Counted from the stretch's first letter, positions 43,877 through 53,558 are shown. The stretch: 64,000 bases of DNA from Leptospira venezuelensis (GCF_002150035.1 NZ_NETS01000010.1:1798001-1862000); one strand, 5' to 3'. Made by a program: numbers and translations. The notes: generated from the letters alone by a model not told the origin.

Positions 43877-44254
43877 ATGCCTCCTAAGGTTTTGGTAGTA
43901 GATGATAATATCGTAAATCTCAAATTGATTTGCGAATTATTGGAATTAGATGAGTATGAAGTTTTAAAAGCAGGGAATGCAGAAGAGGCACTTCAGATCA
44001 TTGATAATTTTCCTTTGGATCTGATCCTCATGGACATAGAATTACCTGGAATAGATGGACTTACGCTTACTAGACAGTTAAAGGAAAGAGAGGATACGAA
44101 AAATATACCAATCATAGCCGTCACCGCTTTTGCAATGAAGGGAGATGCTCAAAAAGCTTACAGCGTAGGTTGCGATGGCTATATTACAAAACCAATCGAT
44201 ACTAGAAAATTTACCGATCAAATTAACGGTTTTATCAAGGGATTAAACCCATGA
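43877..44254 (+). CDS. Single-domain response regulator (CheY/DivK type)
   Basis: This 125-residue receiver domain without an output domain has the acidic pair VDD near residues 8-10, phosphoacceptor Asp53 in ILMDIELPG, the Thr of IAVTAFAM, and the conserved Lys in YITKPID. It follows the double-PAS kinase by one base, so the two form a pair, and it could act as a phosphate relay to the hybrid kinase downstream. The target of the output is unknown, since it has no DNA-binding part. Confidence 0.92.
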   Translation: MPPKVLVVDDNIVNLKLICELLELDEYEVLKAGNAEEALQIIDNFPLDLILMDIELPGIDGLTLTRQLKEREDTKNIPIIAVTAFAMKGDAQKAYSVGCDGYITKPIDTRKFTDQINGFIKGLNP

Positions 44255-44312
44255 TCCAAAAGAATTTTTTCGTCCCCTATCAATATAGAGTCTTTTATCT
44301 GACTCAAATTTT

Positions 44313-46406
44313 ATGCTGATTCTAGTCGTAGACGACAGTTACCAAAACCGGAAATTAATTTCAGCTCAGCTGGAAAATGGATCTAGGCAAATCTATACAG
44401 CTTCTAACGGCATCGAGGCCTTAGAGATTTTAGAGAATACTGAAGTAGATCTGATTATTTCTGATATCCTAATGCCTCAAATGGATGGATACCAATTCTG
44501 TTCCCAGGTAAGACAGAATGAGAAATTCAAACATATTCCTATTATAATATATACTGCTACTTATACTTCTGACTCAGATGAAAAACTTTCTTTCGATCTT
44601 GGTGCGGACGCATTTTTGAAAAAGCCAGCGGGCATTAAAATTCTGGAGGAAACTGTCGCTAAGTTGATCGGTCAACCTAGAGCTGAGCGTAACATCAAAA
44701 AATTGGTGATGGATTCCGGACCACTTCGACAGTACAATCATAGATTAGTAGAGAAGTTAGAGGAGAAAAATTTCGAACTTCTAAAAAGAAGTGAAGAGTT
44801 AGGTTATGAAATAGAAGAAAGAATTAGGGCTGAAAGGTTAAATAGAGAAGGCGAAAAGCTATTCAGAGAACTTACAGATGCGATCCATGAAGTGTTTTGG
44901 ATGACCAGTCTTTCTAAAAATGAGATCGTTTATATCAGTCAGGGGTACGAACAAATTTGGGGAAGAACTAGGCAAAGTCTTTTGGAAAATCCAATCTCTT
45001 GGATTGAATCTATCCATCCGGATGATAGGGATAGAGTGATGGATAGTGCTAGAACAAGGCAGGTGGCAGGAGAATATAGAGAAGAATACAGGATCGTTCG
45101 TCCTGACGGGGAGATCAGATGGATCCGGGATAAAGCATTTCCTGTTAAAAATGAAAAAGGGGATACAATCAGAGTTGCTGGGATTGCCGAAGATATCACA
45201 GAATTTAAACTGAAAGAAACTCAATTAAAAGATGCTGAGAAAAAGAGAGTAGAACTGGAGCAACAGCTGATTCAAGCCCAAAAACTGGAAAGTTTGGGAA
45301 CGTTAGCGAGTGGGATTGCTCACGATTTTAATAATATACTTTCTATCATCATGGGGCATACCTCAGTAATAGAAAGTAATCGAAATAATCCTGAAAAGTT
45401 TTCACAACATATTTCCGCATTACATATAGCTACTCAGAGAGGAGCCTCCTTGGTTAGGCAACTTCTTACTTTTGCCAGAAAGGCAGAGTTTAATCTGGAG
45501 CTTACTCAATTAAACGATATCATATTAGAGATCAGTAAATTAATTTCTCAAACTTTCCCTAAAAATATCAGGCTTTTCACATATTTCCAAGAAAATCTTC
45601 CTATGGTCCAGGTGGATGCAAACCAAATCCATCAAGTTTTATTAAATCTATGTGTGAATGCTCGAGATGCCATGCAAGATGGTGGGGTTTTGACAATAGA
45701 GACAACTCTAACTGCTTCTGAAAATATAAAGATGGGATATTCCAAGAGCTTCGCAGAAAAATATGTAATACTTCGGATCTCTGACTCAGGCAGTGGGATG
45801 AGTGAAAAAACCAGACAAAGAATTTTTGAACCGTTCTTTACTACTAAGGATATTGGAAAAGGGACGGGTCTTGGGCTTGCATTGGCATATAGTGTAATCG
45901 ATAATCACAAAGGTTGGATCGAAGTAGATTCTGAATTGGGCAAAGGCACTACTTTCTTTGTTTACTTACCTGTGCCTAACGAAAAGCCGAAAGTTACAAT
46001 ACAACCTAATCATTCTGAATCGGAATCTTTGGGGGGCAATGAAGGTATACTTGTAATCGAAGATGAAGAGCTTCTCCGAAACATGTTGGCAGATCTGTTA
46101 AGTTCTAAAGGATATAAAGTGCATTTGGCTATAGATGGAGAAGATGGTGTAGAAAAATTCCTGCTTCGACATTCTGAAATCCAATTGGTGCTTACTGATT
46201 CAGGCCTACCTAAGTTTGGAGGAGGAGAAGTAATCAAGAGGATCAGAGCCATTCATAGTTCTGTCAAAATCCTTCTTGCAAGTGGGTTTATGGATCCCGA
46301 ATTAAAACTTTCCTTAAAAGATTTTGGTGTGAGTTATTTTATCCAAAAGCCTTATTTGGGCACTGAGATACTTTCCTGCATTCGTTCGGCTTTGGATCAA
46401 AAGTAA
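44313..46406 (+). CDS. Hybrid histidine kinase with N- and C-terminal receivers
   Basis: This 697-residue protein is ordered REC-PAS-HisKA-HATPase-REC. The first receiver has Asp51 in LIISDILMPQMDG; the PAS domain lies near 180-295 with a PAC-type ending VAGIAEDITEF. The H-box is SGIAHDFNNILSIIM (His337), the ATP-binding G2 is GTGLGLALAYSV, and the last receiver has Asp629 in VLTDSGLP. No membrane helix is seen. It follows the single receiver after 58 bases and probably completes a multistep phosphorelay in this signalling block. Confidence 0.9.
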   Translation: MLILVVDDSYQNRKLISAQLENGSRQIYTASNGIEALEILENTEVDLIISDILMPQMDGYQFCSQVRQNEKFKHIPIIIYTATYTSDSDEKLSFDLGADAFLKKPAGIKILEETVAKLIGQPRAERNIKKLVMDSGPLRQYNHRLVEKLEEKNFELLKRSEELGYEIEERIRAERLNREGEKLFRELTDAIHEVFWMTSLSKNEIVYISQGYEQIWGRTRQSLLENPISWIESIHPDDRDRVMDSARTRQVAGEYREEYRIVRPDGEIRWIRDKAFPVKNEKGDTIRVAGIAEDITEFKLKETQLKDAEKKRVELEQQLIQAQKLESLGTLASGIAHDFNNILSIIMGHTSVIESNRNNPEKFSQHISALHIATQRGASLVRQLLTFARKAEFNLELTQLNDIILEISKLISQTFPKNIRLFTYFQENLPMVQVDANQIHQVLLNLCVNARDAMQDGGVLTIETTLTASENIKMGYSKSFAEKYVILRISDSGSGMSEKTRQRIFEPFFTTKDIGKGTGLGLALAYSVIDNHKGWIEVDSELGKGTTFFVYLPVPNEKPKVTIQPNHSESESLGGNEGILVIEDEELLRNMLADLLSSKGYKVHLAIDGEDGVEKFLLRHSEIQLVLTDSGLPKFGGGEVIKRIRAIHSSVKILLASGFMDPELKLSLKDFGVSYFIQKPYLGTEILSCIRSALDQK

Positions 46407-46491
46407 AGTTTATCTAGCTCTGTTGGGTGCTTTTCCTAATAGGAATATCTCACTTAATTTTATCTTATATAAGAAATAAAATATTGATCCG

Positions 46492-46507
46492 TGTAGCGAT
46501 CGCTACA
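46492..46507. promoter_or_regulatory. 16-base perfect palindrome before the SpoIIE phosphatase gene
   Basis: TGTAGCGATCGCTACA is fully self-complementary and lies 37 bases upstream of the phosphatase ATG, within the 138-base gap after the hybrid kinase. The position is right for a repressor or activator site; the factor is unknown. Confidence 0.5.
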
Positions 46508-46544
46508 GTGTTGGTTTTAATTTAAGTGAAAAAGAGAAACGAAA

Positions 46545-48767
46545 ATGAGCCATGCACGTCTTTTGCCGGTCCTAACCTGGAGGCTTGAGCTATTTACCCA
46601 TACTGTTCCTGTACCCTTTGCTGTATATTTTTCTGCGGTTACGGGTTCTTTGTATTCTTTAGAAGAATATCTATCCATGGGAGTGGCTGCTACGATAGCC
46701 GCTACAGCAATGCTTTTAGGTGCCTTCTATCTTAGGTATATAAGATTAAAAAAAGCATCTTATTTAGAAGATAGAAGTTCTATCGATCCAAACCTTCTTT
46801 CTTCTGCAAAATCCATTTATATTACTCAGCCTATCTATGAGTCATTCGTTATTGTAGGCCGTTGGTTTTTCGGAGTGCTTCTTGCTCATCTAATCGTTTA
46901 TTTGATCGTGGGGTACAGACCTAATCTGATCGCAACTATTCCTGCGCTGTATTTGGGGATCATTCCTATTTCGTTTATTAGTTATTTGTTTATTACTGAA
47001 TACTCTGTTCGGCCCGCTTTGAGTAGGAATAAGTTCAGAGAAGTTGAGGCTAAGACCAGATTATTTTTTCCTTATTCCAAACGATTGCTCGTAGTAGTTA
47101 TGGCAATGATCTCTATGCCATTCAGTCTTTTAGGTTACATGTTATATGCAACTGTGGATGGACGTATTCGTCTGGAAAATCCTCTTCTGCACTTAGCAAT
47201 CATGGCACTCTTATTTTCCGTTCCTTTGATATTTACTGCTTGGATAGTTACTGAGGCGATACGATCCAGACTATCTTCCGTAACAGGATTTTTAGAAGAA
47301 GTAGGAGAAGGTAATTTTGGTCTTAAAATCTCTCCTTCTTCCTTGGATGAGTTCGGTAAACAAGAACAAAGAATTGGTAAAGTTGTAGAAAGATTAAGAG
47401 GTCTTTATGAAGAGATTCAATCCTTGAATGAAGGTTTGGAATCCAAGGTAGAAGAAAGGACCAAACAGTTAAAGGAAACTGCAGATGAGCTTGGAAAAAG
47501 TCTGGATGAGATCCATAAACTGAAACTCAGTCAGGACGGAGATTATTTTCTAACTTCTCTTCTTACAGAACCTCTTCATTCCATTCAGTTGCAGGATTCT
47601 GAATATTCTTTTCGGTCTTTGACTGTTCAGAAGAAAAAATTTAATTATAAACAGAAAGAAAGGCAGATTGGTGGAGACATTTCTCTGGCACATTCTATTC
47701 GTCTAAGAGGTAAACCATATATCGCATTTGTGAACGCGGACGCTATGGGTAAATCCTTACAAGGTGCAGTGGGGGCTATCATCTTGGGTTCTATTTCCAG
47801 ATCCATGATTGAAAGAACTCCGGCTTTATACCGAAATGTTTGGCCTGAGAGGTGGTTAAAGAACTGGTTTATAGAATTACAAAAAGTTTTCGAAGCGTTC
47901 GACGGTTCGTTAATGGCGTCCGGTTTTTTAGGATTATTGGATGAGTCCAGAGGGGTTCTATATTATATAAATTGCGAGCATCCTTCTCCTGTTTTGTATC
48001 GAGATGAGACTACTATGTTCTTGGAGCCTAAGGAGAAATATTTTAAAATAGGGCATTCCGGTATTGGGCGTAATGTTCATATTGAGGTATTTCAATTAAG
48101 ATCTGGAGACGTTTTATTCTCCGGATCGGATGGAAGAGATGATCTTTTGATTAAATCTGAGATTGATCCAGATGATTCCAGGTTTTTAGAAATTGTAGGA
48201 AGAGCAAAAGGAGATCTGGACCTTACTTATGAATTGATCTTGCAAGAAGGAGAGATAACAGACGATCTTTCTCTTCTTCGGATAGAAGCGCCTAAGAAAA
48301 GTTTAACATCTTCTGAAATTTTACTCAAAGAGTCGGATCCTGAAAAGAAGAATGGAAACCAAAAGACAGTTTCTCTTCAGGAATGTAGAAGGCTTGCATT
48401 AGAATATTCTTCCGGTAAAAAATATGCAAAGGCGGGAGAGCTTGGCCTGAAGTATGTGCAGAGACGTCCTACGGATACGGAATTTCTTTTTACTGTAAGT
48501 AAACTTCTTCGCAAGTCCGGTAAGATTGTATTGTCTATCGACTTAGGAGAAAGATATCGGATGAGAAATCCTGTAGATTCGGATAATCTTCTGCATCTTG
48601 CAGAAATGTATGCATCTAAAAGTAGATTGGAAAGATCCTTCCAGCTTTTAGCAGAAGCAACCGCTATTTCTCCAGAACATCCGAGAGCTAAAAAACTTTC
48701 AGAATTTTTAATAGAGAAAACGGCTCAAATTTCAGAGTCCAGTGAGGACAGAAGAATATTGAGATGA
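46545..48767 (+). CDS. Membrane SpoIIE-type PP2C phosphatase with HAMP and TPR-like tail
   Basis: This 740-residue protein has N-terminal membrane helices (about residues 20-45, 50-70, 100-150 and 180-235), a HAMP-like segment near 240-290 with a coiled coil, and a SpoIIE-type PP2C domain near 330-580. The acidic metal motifs are visible as GGDISLAHSI, NADAMGKSLQGA and SGSDGRDDLL. The C-terminal ~130 residues form TPR-like helices (ALEYSSGKKYAKAGELGLKY). Such proteins dephosphorylate anti-sigma-factor antagonists in partner-switching cascades. It is the last gene of the signalling block. Confidence 0.88.
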   Translation: MSHARLLPVLTWRLELFTHTVPVPFAVYFSAVTGSLYSLEEYLSMGVAATIAATAMLLGAFYLRYIRLKKASYLEDRSSIDPNLLSSAKSIYITQPIYESFVIVGRWFFGVLLAHLIVYLIVGYRPNLIATIPALYLGIIPISFISYLFITEYSVRPALSRNKFREVEAKTRLFFPYSKRLLVVVMAMISMPFSLLGYMLYATVDGRIRLENPLLHLAIMALLFSVPLIFTAWIVTEAIRSRLSSVTGFLEEVGEGNFGLKISPSSLDEFGKQEQRIGKVVERLRGLYEEIQSLNEGLESKVEERTKQLKETADELGKSLDEIHKLKLSQDGDYFLTSLLTEPLHSIQLQDSEYSFRSLTVQKKKFNYKQKERQIGGDISLAHSIRLRGKPYIAFVNADAMGKSLQGAVGAIILGSISRSMIERTPALYRNVWPERWLKNWFIELQKVFEAFDGSLMASGFLGLLDESRGVLYYINCEHPSPVLYRDETTMFLEPKEKYFKIGHSGIGRNVHIEVFQLRSGDVLFSGSDGRDDLLIKSEIDPDDSRFLEIVGRAKGDLDLTYELILQEGEITDDLSLLRIEAPKKSLTSSEILLKESDPEKKNGNQKTVSLQECRRLALEYSSGKKYAKAGELGLKYVQRRPTDTEFLFTVSKLLRKSGKIVLSIDLGERYRMRNPVDSDNLLHLAEMYASKSRLERSFQLLAEATAISPEHPRAKKLSEFLIEKTAQISESSEDRRILR

Positions 48768-48834
48768 GATAATATCTTGACTTTAAATTTTTAGTGCTTA
48801 ATTTGTCGGGGTTATTAATTGGAAGTTTGGGATT

Positions 48835-49089
48835 ATGCAATATATAAAACGGTCTCTGCTTATATTCTTATTTTTGAGTATTCTGAGCGGATGTGATGTT
48901 GTTCCTTTTAACATGTTCAAACCTGTGAGTCCGCCGGATTACTGTTTAGGCTCAAAGCTTACAGTTTATGTTCTCTGTGCAAATAAACCTACTGGCATGA
49001 CTCCAGCTGACGAAGAGCATTATTATGCGTTTTGTTTAGGTGGATTGAAAAATATGGATGATGTTTGTAATAAAGGAAAAGAGCCATAA
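48835..49089 (+). CDS. Small Cys-containing lipoprotein
   Basis: This 84-residue protein has a lipoprotein signal LFLSILSGC (Cys at 20) and four further Cys (YCLGS, VLCAN, AFCLGG, DVCNK), an even number that could form two disulfides. No family is known. It converges on the next gene across a 19-base gap. The signal, length and Cys content make it credible as a real gene. Confidence 0.6.
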   Translation: MQYIKRSLLIFLFLSILSGCDVVPFNMFKPVSPPDYCLGSKLTVYVLCANKPTGMTPADEEHYYAFCLGGLKNMDDVCNKGKEP

Positions 49090-49108
49090 TTAGGATCTTG
49101 AGGCAATA

Positions 49109-49786
49109 TTATTTTAATTTCAGCTTACGGATCTCTTCTCCTATAGAGATGGTTTTATATTCTATCCTTTCTTCTTTGTGATAGAGTAAAGCCTCGATTG
49201 AATTTGTCTTAGGGAAATATTTTTGTATCTCTGAAAGTTTGATCCGGATGGTATTTGATTGTAGGATTTGATTTACGAATTCCGTATTTTCAGCTCGTAA
49301 GATGAGTTGTAGTTCCTTCGGATCAAAGTCTCGAATCTTTTCGGATTTTATAATATTCTCCGAAAGTGTTACTTCTTCTTTTTTTCTGGAAATGGTTCGA
49401 AATGGGATTGTAGTCCATTCGAAAAGAGCTCCTATATCAGCAAACATTCCGAGTATGTATCTGTTCCAGGGTTTGTCATCATTGTCCAGTTGTCTGTATC
49501 CGTCTGTCTTCTTATAATCGTAATGTACGATCTTAGTTTCTAAGGTTTTCTTTTTTTCTAACGTTTCTTGGAAGGAAGCACCTTCTATTTTTAATACCAA
49601 TTCGAAGTTTTGGAATTCGTAGTCAATTTTCCCTTTCTTGGAAAGTATCCCTTCTTCTTTTTTATCTAATAAACGAGAATCGATGGTTTCTTGTTTGTAT
49701 GGAAAGACTGTAAAACAGTTTAGAAAAGTTATCAATATGGCAATGTAACTTTTTGAGTAAAGAAGGCGTAGATTAAATGAGCTCAA
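49109..49786 (-). CDS. Predicted lipoprotein, unknown function
   Basis: This 225-residue protein has an N-terminal hydrophobic segment (IAILITFLNC) suggesting a lipid anchor at Cys24. It has two amphipathic Glu/Lys-rich stretches and a moderately hydrophobic segment near residues 110-135 (YILGMFADIGALFEWTT) that may be a short membrane-associated helix. No family is recognised. The upstream neighbour on the same strand ends 24 bases before its start, so it may be co-transcribed with the membrane protein there. Confidence 0.55.
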   Translation of the reverse strand: MSSFNLRLLYSKSYIAILITFLNCFTVFPYKQETIDSRLLDKKEEGILSKKGKIDYEFQNFELVLKIEGASFQETLEKKKTLETKIVHYDYKKTDGYRQLDNDDKPWNRYILGMFADIGALFEWTTIPFRTISRKKEEVTLSENIIKSEKIRDFDPKELQLILRAENTEFVNQILQSNTIRIKLSEIQKYFPKTNSIEALLYHKEERIEYKTISIGEEIRKLKLK

Positions 49787-49809
49787 GTGGATATGTTATT
49801 TGGAGAGTT

Positions 49810-50670
49810 CTATGGAATGTTAAAACGATCTTTTATTGCGAAATTGAAATTTATATGAGTATTGTCGACCGCAATATAATCTCCTTCTTTTCTTATATGA
49901 TAAGGATCCCTTTCTGAAACAATTTGCCAATCCTCATTAACTTTCCTATATTTACCATTTTTCGGAAATTTCGCATTTAGATCAGAGTTTTTTATTCTCC
50001 CTTTTGTTAAGACAATGCAAAGATTATTTGGTAATGTTCTTACTACCAATCCGAGATGACCATCTCTATCGGATTGATACGGATATATTAAACCATCTTC
50101 GAAATTGTACTTCACGTAATCTCCGACAGATATCGTGCTTAATCGTCTGAGGATTAGAATCCTTTGAGATTCGTTTGAATCAAATTCAGTTAAAAATTTT
50201 CTTTGATTATCGCCTTCTACTATGCCAACAATTCCCTCTAATGAATCGGTTAGAGATTTAATGTTATTTTCATAAATTTTCCCAATCTCTTTTTTAATCC
50301 AATTTTCTCTTTTTCGTTGAACGAATGCTATCCATTTGCCGAAAACTGCATCAAAAATTGGCCAAATGCTTCCTATGAGGATCGATATTAAGAAGATTCC
50401 TATTATAGAAGAAATACTGAAGTTTTTTCCAATTTCTTCAATTATTGTTTCATTGCCTTTAGGGATATATTGATCATTTAGATAAAGGAAGAGTTTTAGA
50501 ATATCTCCAGTATGAACATATACGGAAATAATTATAAACCAAGAAAGAACAGGATGTTGAAATCGTTCACTAAATGGTTTTAATAAATTTTTAAATATTT
50601 CATCTTTCACGTTTGGAGTAATTGGGTCTTCCATTTTTATAAAATGCTCAAATGTTTTCTGATTAGTCAA
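49810..50670 (-). CDS. AT-rich two-helix membrane protein, unknown function
   Basis: This 286-residue protein has an N-terminal cytoplasmic region, a helix near residues 42-62, a second near residues 88-112, and a soluble C-terminal part of about 170 residues. That part ends in strands with KYNFEDGLIYPYQSDRDGHLGLVV. The coding sequence is visibly richer in A and T than its neighbours, consistent with recent acquisition. No family is recognised. The layout (membrane helices plus a soluble domain) fits a small sensor or effector, but that is only a shape. Confidence 0.55.
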   Translation of the reverse strand: MTNQKTFEHFIKMEDPITPNVKDEIFKNLLKPFSERFQHPVLSWFIIISVYVHTGDILKLFLYLNDQYIPKGNETIIEEIGKNFSISSIIGIFLISILIGSIWPIFDAVFGKWIAFVQRKRENWIKKEIGKIYENNIKSLTDSLEGIVGIVEGDNQRKFLTEFDSNESQRILILRRLSTISVGDYVKYNFEDGLIYPYQSDRDGHLGLVVRTLPNNLCIVLTKGRIKNSDLNAKFPKNGKYRKVNEDWQIVSERDPYHIRKEGDYIAVDNTHINFNFAIKDRFNIP

Positions 50671-50743
50671 TGAACATAGAATTGATATTTTGATTTTTAG
50701 GTTATTCGTTATTTGAGTTAATAGCCGAAAGATCTAAACCTAT

Positions 50744-52297
50744 TCACTGAAATAAAGGTACCATTCCATAAGCGGACTCGAATGCATCTGCTTGTTCTTC
50801 GCAGGCCCAAAGTTCCAGGCTTTTATCATAATTCTGATTTGTAGTTAAGGTAAAGATTGCCTGATTTTTTCGAACCTGGCATTTAACTGTTTCGATCAGT
50901 CCTTGTCTGTTCCGATTGCATGCACTTGCGATCCTTAAAATTGCGGAAAGTTTTTCGACTGTTTCCTGTTCTCTTGGGCCGACCCTTTGAAATTCCCTAT
51001 GTTTAGATTTAGGAGCGCTTTTACGATGGTATCTAGCTGTGAGTGCGATTATCTCTATTTCTCCCCAAGTAAAACCAAGCATTGCTTCCGAGTTTCGGAT
51101 CAGATAATAACTATGTTTATGATAGGCAGAATGTGAAATAAATAGTCCCACTTCATGGAGCAAAGAAGAAGCTTCTAAATATTCTCTTTCTTCTTTTCCT
51201 AAACGATGTATGGACTGAAGTTGATCGAATATGTCCAGAGACAGTTTGGCCACATGCCGGGCGTATTCTTGGTCCCTTGTGTAAGAAACTAGAAGATTTA
51301 GGATAGATTTTTGGCGGATATCGTCCAGATGTCTGGAATGTTCCAAGTCCTGGAAATGTTCCCATTTTCGGATAGTATCATAGATAATTCCTTCTCTAAG
51401 GGCGAACTCAGATACGGTCATATTCGGAAGATCCAATAATTGGAATAATTCATCTAAGATGAGCATTCCACCTACGATGATATCGGAACGTTTGGAATCG
51501 AAGCCGGGTATCTTGCTTCTCTTTTTGGAAGTGTCCGCCTCTAGGATCATATTCCTAGCTTTTTTGAATTCAGCGGATTGGAATGTATAATGGTTGAGTG
51601 GCCTTTCTTCTAGATCCCCCTCGAATGCGCGGATAATGCCTGCAGTGGCCTGGACTGTTCCGGATGAACCGATGATCATTTCCGGTTTCAGATCTCGGAT
51701 GATTTTTCTAAAAGGAAGAATGATCTCTTCCACATAGAGTTTACATTTTCGTATCTGAGAAGAATCCAAGGTCTCTGATTTTAGGAATTTTTCGGTGAGT
51801 CGGATTGCTCCCAATTTGAAACTTTTGGAGAATAGAATGTCTCCTCTATAACCCACTAAAACTTCGGTGCTTCCTCCGCCTATATCCACAAGTAGTACTT
51901 TTTTATCGAATACTGGAAGTCCTTGTAGGACGCCGAAATAGATGAGTCGGGCTTCTTCGTATCCGCTGATCACATCGATTTTAATGCCTGCTTCTTTTAA
52001 GGCGGCTGCCTGGAATTCTGCACGATTGGAAGCTTCTCTCATTGCAGATGTGGCGACTGCTCTGATCTCTGCCTTTGAGTTATCCGCAAGCATCTTAAAA
52101 CGCTTCAAACACTCGATTGCACGCCTAAATGCGGGAGGATCGATCTCTCCTCCTTCTTCCAAACCGCTTCCGAGACGAACGTTCTCCTTCTCTCTGGCGA
52201 TAGCTTCAAAGGTCCCGTTTTCACGGACCCGGACGATAATCATGTGAAAGGAGTTTGTGCCTAGATCGATGGCAGCTAGGGTGTTTTCCCGGACCAT
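50744..52297 (-). CDS. Ppx/GppA-type exopolyphosphatase / guanosine pentaphosphate phosphatase
   Basis: This 517-residue protein has an N-terminal actin-like Ppx/GppA domain with ENTLAAIDLGTNSFHMII near the start and LLVDIGGGSTEVLVG near residue 145, plus IIGSSGTVQA near residue 200. A C-terminal HD-like domain contains LHEVGLFISHSAYHKHSYYLI. The family hydrolyses polyphosphate and/or (p)ppGpp and so links to the stringent response. ATG 52297 is preferred; the open frame extends back to 52549, but that extension would overlap mreB and has no domain match. It is divergent from mreB. Confidence 0.88.
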   Translation of the reverse strand: MVRENTLAAIDLGTNSFHMIIVRVRENGTFEAIAREKENVRLGSGLEEGGEIDPPAFRRAIECLKRFKMLADNSKAEIRAVATSAMREASNRAEFQAAALKEAGIKIDVISGYEEARLIYFGVLQGLPVFDKKVLLVDIGGGSTEVLVGYRGDILFSKSFKLGAIRLTEKFLKSETLDSSQIRKCKLYVEEIILPFRKIIRDLKPEMIIGSSGTVQATAGIIRAFEGDLEERPLNHYTFQSAEFKKARNMILEADTSKKRSKIPGFDSKRSDIIVGGMLILDELFQLLDLPNMTVSEFALREGIIYDTIRKWEHFQDLEHSRHLDDIRQKSILNLLVSYTRDQEYARHVAKLSLDIFDQLQSIHRLGKEEREYLEASSLLHEVGLFISHSAYHKHSYYLIRNSEAMLGFTWGEIEIIALTARYHRKSAPKSKHREFQRVGPREQETVEKLSAILRIASACNRNRQGLIETVKCQVRKNQAIFTLTTNQNYDKSLELWACEEQADAFESAYGMVPLFQ

Positions 52298-52485
52298 AAG
52301 TTCCCCAATATTATGGAGGTAGCGATGGGTTCCAATTTGTTTTTCGTTTTTTTTGTTTTGGAATTGCCGGTAAGGATCGGGCAGGAAATATTGAATTGGA
52401 TCGCGCCCGTAAAATCCTAGAGATTTTCGCGGATGTTGCAGATAATAAATAAGATCAACCAGCCTTCTGGCAGCAAAGGATAGAA

Positions 52486-53508
52486 ATGATATTCGATAAG
52501 CTATACGGATTATTTTCCAACGATATGGGAATCGACCTCGGAACCGCAAACACTCTCGTCCATGTAAAAGGGCAAGGTATCGTTCTTTCCGAGCCTTCCG
52601 TAGTAGCGGTCCACGCAGCTACGGGCAAAGTGCTCGCAGTAGGCCAGGAAGCTAAGAGAATGTTGGGACGTACTCCCGGCGAGATCGTAGCTATTCGCCC
52701 TATGAAAGACGGGGTGATCGCGGACTTCGAAACAGTCGAAAAAATGATCCGCTACTTCATTGCAAAAGTTCATAATAGAACTACTTTCGTAAAACCAAGG
52801 ATCGTGATTGGAGTTCCTTCCGGTATCACTGAGGTGGAAAGACGTGCGGTTCGTGAATCCGCAGAACAAGCAGGTGCACGTGAGATCTTCCTGATCGATG
52901 AGGCATTGGCTGCTGCGATCGGTGCAAATATTCCGATCAACGAACCTGCAGGTAACATGATCGTGGATATCGGTGGTGGAACTACTGAGATCGCTGTGAT
53001 CTCTCTTGGTGGTATGGTGATCGCTGAGTCCATCAGAACCGGTGGTGACGAATTCGACGATGCAATCATCAAATATTTAAGAAACCAATACAACCTGGTT
53101 GTTGGGGAAAGAACCGCAGAAGATATCAAACTTACTATCGGTAACGCTTACCCTGAGAAAAAAACCGAGACCATGGAAGTAAAAGGTAGAGATGCAATTT
53201 CCGGATTACCTCGTACTCTTGAATTAGAATCCAACGAGATCCGTAAGGCTCTTAAAGAACCAACCGACGAAATTTTAGACGGAATCAAAAGAGTTCTGGA
53301 AAGAACTCCTCCTGAACTTGCTTCGGATATCGTAGAAAGAGGGATCGTTCTCACTGGAGGAGGATGTCTTCTTCGCGGATTAGAAACTTATCTTTCTAAA
53401 GAAACCGGTGTGCCTGTGTTCAGAGCGGAAAACCCTCTGACTTGTGTGGTACTTGGAACCGGAAAATTCTTGGACGAAGTTAAGTATCTGAAACCAGGGA
53501 TCCGTTAA
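52486..53508 (+). CDS. mreB: Rod-shape-determining actin homolog MreB
   Basis: This 340-residue actin-fold ATPase matches MreB throughout: MGIDLGTANTLVHVKGQGI near the N-terminus, RIVIGVPSGITEVERRAVRE, phosphate-binding IVDIGGGTTEIAVI, and GIVLTGGGCLLRGL near the end. It forms membrane-bound filaments that organise elongation of the cell wall. It is the first gene of mreB-mreC-mreD-mrdA-rodA. A small gap after it holds hairpin and T-run features that might lower downstream transcription. Confidence 0.97.
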   Translation: MIFDKLYGLFSNDMGIDLGTANTLVHVKGQGIVLSEPSVVAVHAATGKVLAVGQEAKRMLGRTPGEIVAIRPMKDGVIADFETVEKMIRYFIAKVHNRTTFVKPRIVIGVPSGITEVERRAVRESAEQAGAREIFLIDEALAAAIGANIPINEPAGNMIVDIGGGTTEIAVISLGGMVIAESIRTGGDEFDDAIIKYLRNQYNLVVGERTAEDIKLTIGNAYPEKKTETMEVKGRDAISGLPRTLELESNEIRKALKEPTDEILDGIKRVLERTPPELASDIVERGIVLTGGGCLLRGLETYLSKETGVPVFRAENPLTCVVLGTGKFLDEVKYLKPGIR

Positions 53509-53558
53509 TTCGGATCTCGGTCTCCGGTTGATGCTCAGCGTCCGATACGGAATTTTTT
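53499..53558 (+). other. mreB-mreC gap with hairpin and small T-tailed stem
   Basis: GATCCG (53499-53504) and CGGATC (53511-53516) make a 6-base-pair hairpin over the mreB stop. A second, small stem TCCG/CGGA (53541-53551) is followed by ATTTTTT directly before mreC. This could attenuate transcription between mreB and mreC, but both stems are short. Confidence 0.35.

Noticed and set aside
52298..52549. Extended N-terminus of the Ppx/GppA gene to 52549
   Set aside because: It would run into mreB on the opposite strand, and the domain begins right after ATG 52297.
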